From an uncultured Clostridia bacterium (GTDB taxonomy: Bacteria; Bacillota; Clostridia; UBA1381), in contig CAKSFY010000095.1 of the NCBI GenBank assembly GCA_934454035.1, positions 1-8,733 on the forward strand: a stretch of 8,733 nt of DNA. The letters run 5' to 3'. The notes beneath the pieces are model-generated. The model was not told the origin of the DNA. It saw nothing but the letters and a program-made list of their open reading frames with translations, and did no database searches. The position numbers and the translations under genes are program-made. This document shows positions 7,528-8,733 of the stretch, piece by piece. How positions within the stretch are numbered: the first letter of the stretch is position 1; every line of letters begins with the position of its first letter.

Positions 7528-8733
7528 ATTCATATATAACCATAATCTGGTGATCTCCGTATCTGAACCATGCAAATATTTCCGAATAATCCGCACTGTT
7601 GTCAGAATAACTTATAACATCCGAATACACTGCATCTTCAATCTTTTGTGTTTTGGAATTATATTTATATACACCGGCAAACTTGTCTGCCCACATTTTG
7701 GTTATTGCGTCTACCTCTGTTACACTGTCCGGTGATTGAACACACGCTTCAAGAACAGAACTTTTCAAATCATACACATATCCGTAAAAGCTGCAAAAAA
7801 GCGATCTGTCACCTCCGACCTTTCCTGTTTTAGGATTAGACCTGTCGAACATTATACCTGCCTCGCCGCCGCTTATCTGAGCATTGCCGAAATCGTCAAA
7901 TTCAAGCTGCAGTATATCTCCGCTTTCTATATCCATCTTGCTCGACTCGTCTGTCAGCTTAAATTCACTCCTCTGAGTGCCCCAAATTCCTCGGATTGTC
8001 TTAACAATTTCATCGTCCTCGGTAAGACCTTGGGCAACCGATTCAACAACAAACAAATTTTTATCATCCGCATTTCCTGCACCGCCGCTTAAGTATCCGA
8101 GTACAAAATCCGCATAATCACCGTTTTTCTGCTTGGAGAACGCCGTAATTGTATACGATTTATTCCATGCAAAGCAATTTGTTGTTCCAGTATAGCATTC
8201 AAATTTCGTTTCATTTGAAATTTCCGCCGGTATGCTGAATACCTTTGTATCAGGTCCTATTCGGCAATCCAGCTGAAACAATCCCGAGTGATGCAGCACA
8301 TTATCCTTTTTATTCATAATTTGGCGCAGTCTTGCACCGGAATTGAGCTTTTCGTAAACTGTCAGATTATTGTTATACTTTGCCGCAATTTCCATCTCGG
8401 TGACTCTTCCTTTTGAATTAAGCTTGTACATAACAAGCCATCCGCCGCCCAGAGTATCATCCTTTGCATTTTTCAATGCGCTGAGAAAATCATCTATCGT
8501 TCCCGATGTGATTTTTACCTTTGGAGAAAGACTGCCGCTTATGTTTATTTCATTGGAATCCAGATAATACATTGTTTTAGCACTGTACAATCTTTCCATT
8601 TCGCCGTTGTCGGTAAAAATTTTAAACAAAAGCGTATTTTCATCACCCTCATCGGAATCGTCTGCCTTTACCGCCTTAATCAGATATCCTGAATGATAAT
8701 CATTTGATAACACCGACTTATATGCACCTACTC
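7526..8733 (-). CDS. C-terminal part of a clostridial S-layer/SLH-type surface protein, 5' end outside window
   Basis: The frame is open from the right edge to TAG at 7528-7526, giving 401 visible residues. A GTG at 8713 exists, but the frame continues upstream of it, there is no signal peptide after it, and no convincing ribosome binding site, so this is read as an internal fragment. No transmembrane segment is visible. Seen in order are beta-rich segments with recurring features: GYLIKAVKADD with a tail rich in acidic residues; LVMYKLNSKGRVTEMEI; DTKVFSIP; a stretch beginning LFVVESVAQGL; SGDILQLEFDDFGNAQ; and a last strand FRYGDHQIMVIYE. From memory this order resembles the C-terminal half of many clostridial proteins whose N-terminus carries SLH cell-wall-binding domains, and it probably folds as several small beta barrels. 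The anchoring role is inference, since no SLH repeat is in the window. It is the first visible gene of the operon, with the stalk gene 12 bases downstream. Confidence 0.8.
   Translation of the reverse strand, partial: VGAYKSVLSNDYHSGYLIKAVKADDSDEGDENTLLFKIFTDNGEMERLYSAKTMYYLDSNEINISGSLSPKVKITSGTIDDFLSALKNAKDDTLGGGWLVMYKLNSKGRVTEMEIAAKYNNNLTVYEKLNSGARLRQIMNKKDNVLHHSGLFQLDCRIGPDTKVFSIPAEISNETKFECYTGTTNCFAWNKSYTITAFSKQKNGDYADFVLGYLSGGAGNADDKNLFVVESVAQGLTEDDEIVKTIRGIWGTQRSEFKLTDESSKMDIESGDILQLEFDDFGNAQISGGEAGIMFDRSNPKTGKVGGDRSLFCSFYGYVYDLKSSVLEACVQSPDSVTEVDAITKMWADKFAGVYKYNSKTQKIEDAVYSDVISYSDNSADYSEIFAWFRYGDHQIMVIYE

Noticed and set aside
7736..8092. 118-codon plus-strand open frame
   Set aside because: Antisense to the surface-protein fragment, no ribosome binding site or domain pattern seen.
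7526..8713. Treating GTG at 8713 as the true start of the surface protein
   Set aside because: The frame stays open to the window edge, no signal peptide follows, and no good ribosome binding site is placed before it, so a 5'-truncated gene is more likely.
1..8733. tRNA, rRNA, CRISPR array, insertion sequence, promoter or terminator
   Set aside because: No such structures seen. The window is coding almost end to end, with gaps of 18 bases or fewer between genes.

Overview
The window appears to come from a low-to-moderate-GC Firmicute of class Clostridia, probably a gut or anaerobic-digester species. This is inferred from the gene content: a Cu-amine-oxidase-N-type stalk protein, a C-terminal region typical of clostridial S-layer/SLH-type surface proteins, and very large multidomain exported glycosidases rich in F5/8 type C (discoidin-like) modules. 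Strong AGGAG-type ribosome binding sites and one TTG start also fit. No rRNA, tRNA or housekeeping gene is present, so placement below class is not possible.

Everything real is on the minus strand, and the window is essentially all coding. In transcription order (right to left) it holds four genes. (1) 8733-7526 is the C-terminal ~401 residues of a surface-type protein whose start lies beyond the right edge. (2) 7513-7088 is a 141-residue secreted stalk-domain protein. (3) 7069-2882 is a complete 1395-residue secreted glycoside hydrolase, called GH-A here. It has three discoidin-like domains, a fibronectin-III-like domain, a (beta/alpha)8 clan-GH-A-like barrel, two beta-sandwich domains and a C-terminal CBM9-like domain. 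(4) 2869-1 is the first ~956 residues of a second secreted glycoside hydrolase, GH-B, cut by the left edge just after its predicted nucleophile. Gaps between genes are 12, 18 and 12 bases, and two of the three ribosome binding sites overlap the upstream stop codon. The four genes are therefore almost certainly one operon with coupled translation.

GH-A and GH-B are diverged tandem paralogs, aligning module by module. GH-B carries an extra ~107-residue module after its first discoidin-like domain. The acid/base motif also differs: Asn-Glu-Pro in GH-B and Asn-Glu-Ser in GH-A. Together the operon looks like an extracellular or cell-surface set for binding and cutting a complex glycan. No transporter, regulator, promoter or terminator lies in the window. 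The substrate cannot be read from the sequence, and the glycosidase family is uncertain (GH39-like is the nearest resemblance I can defend).
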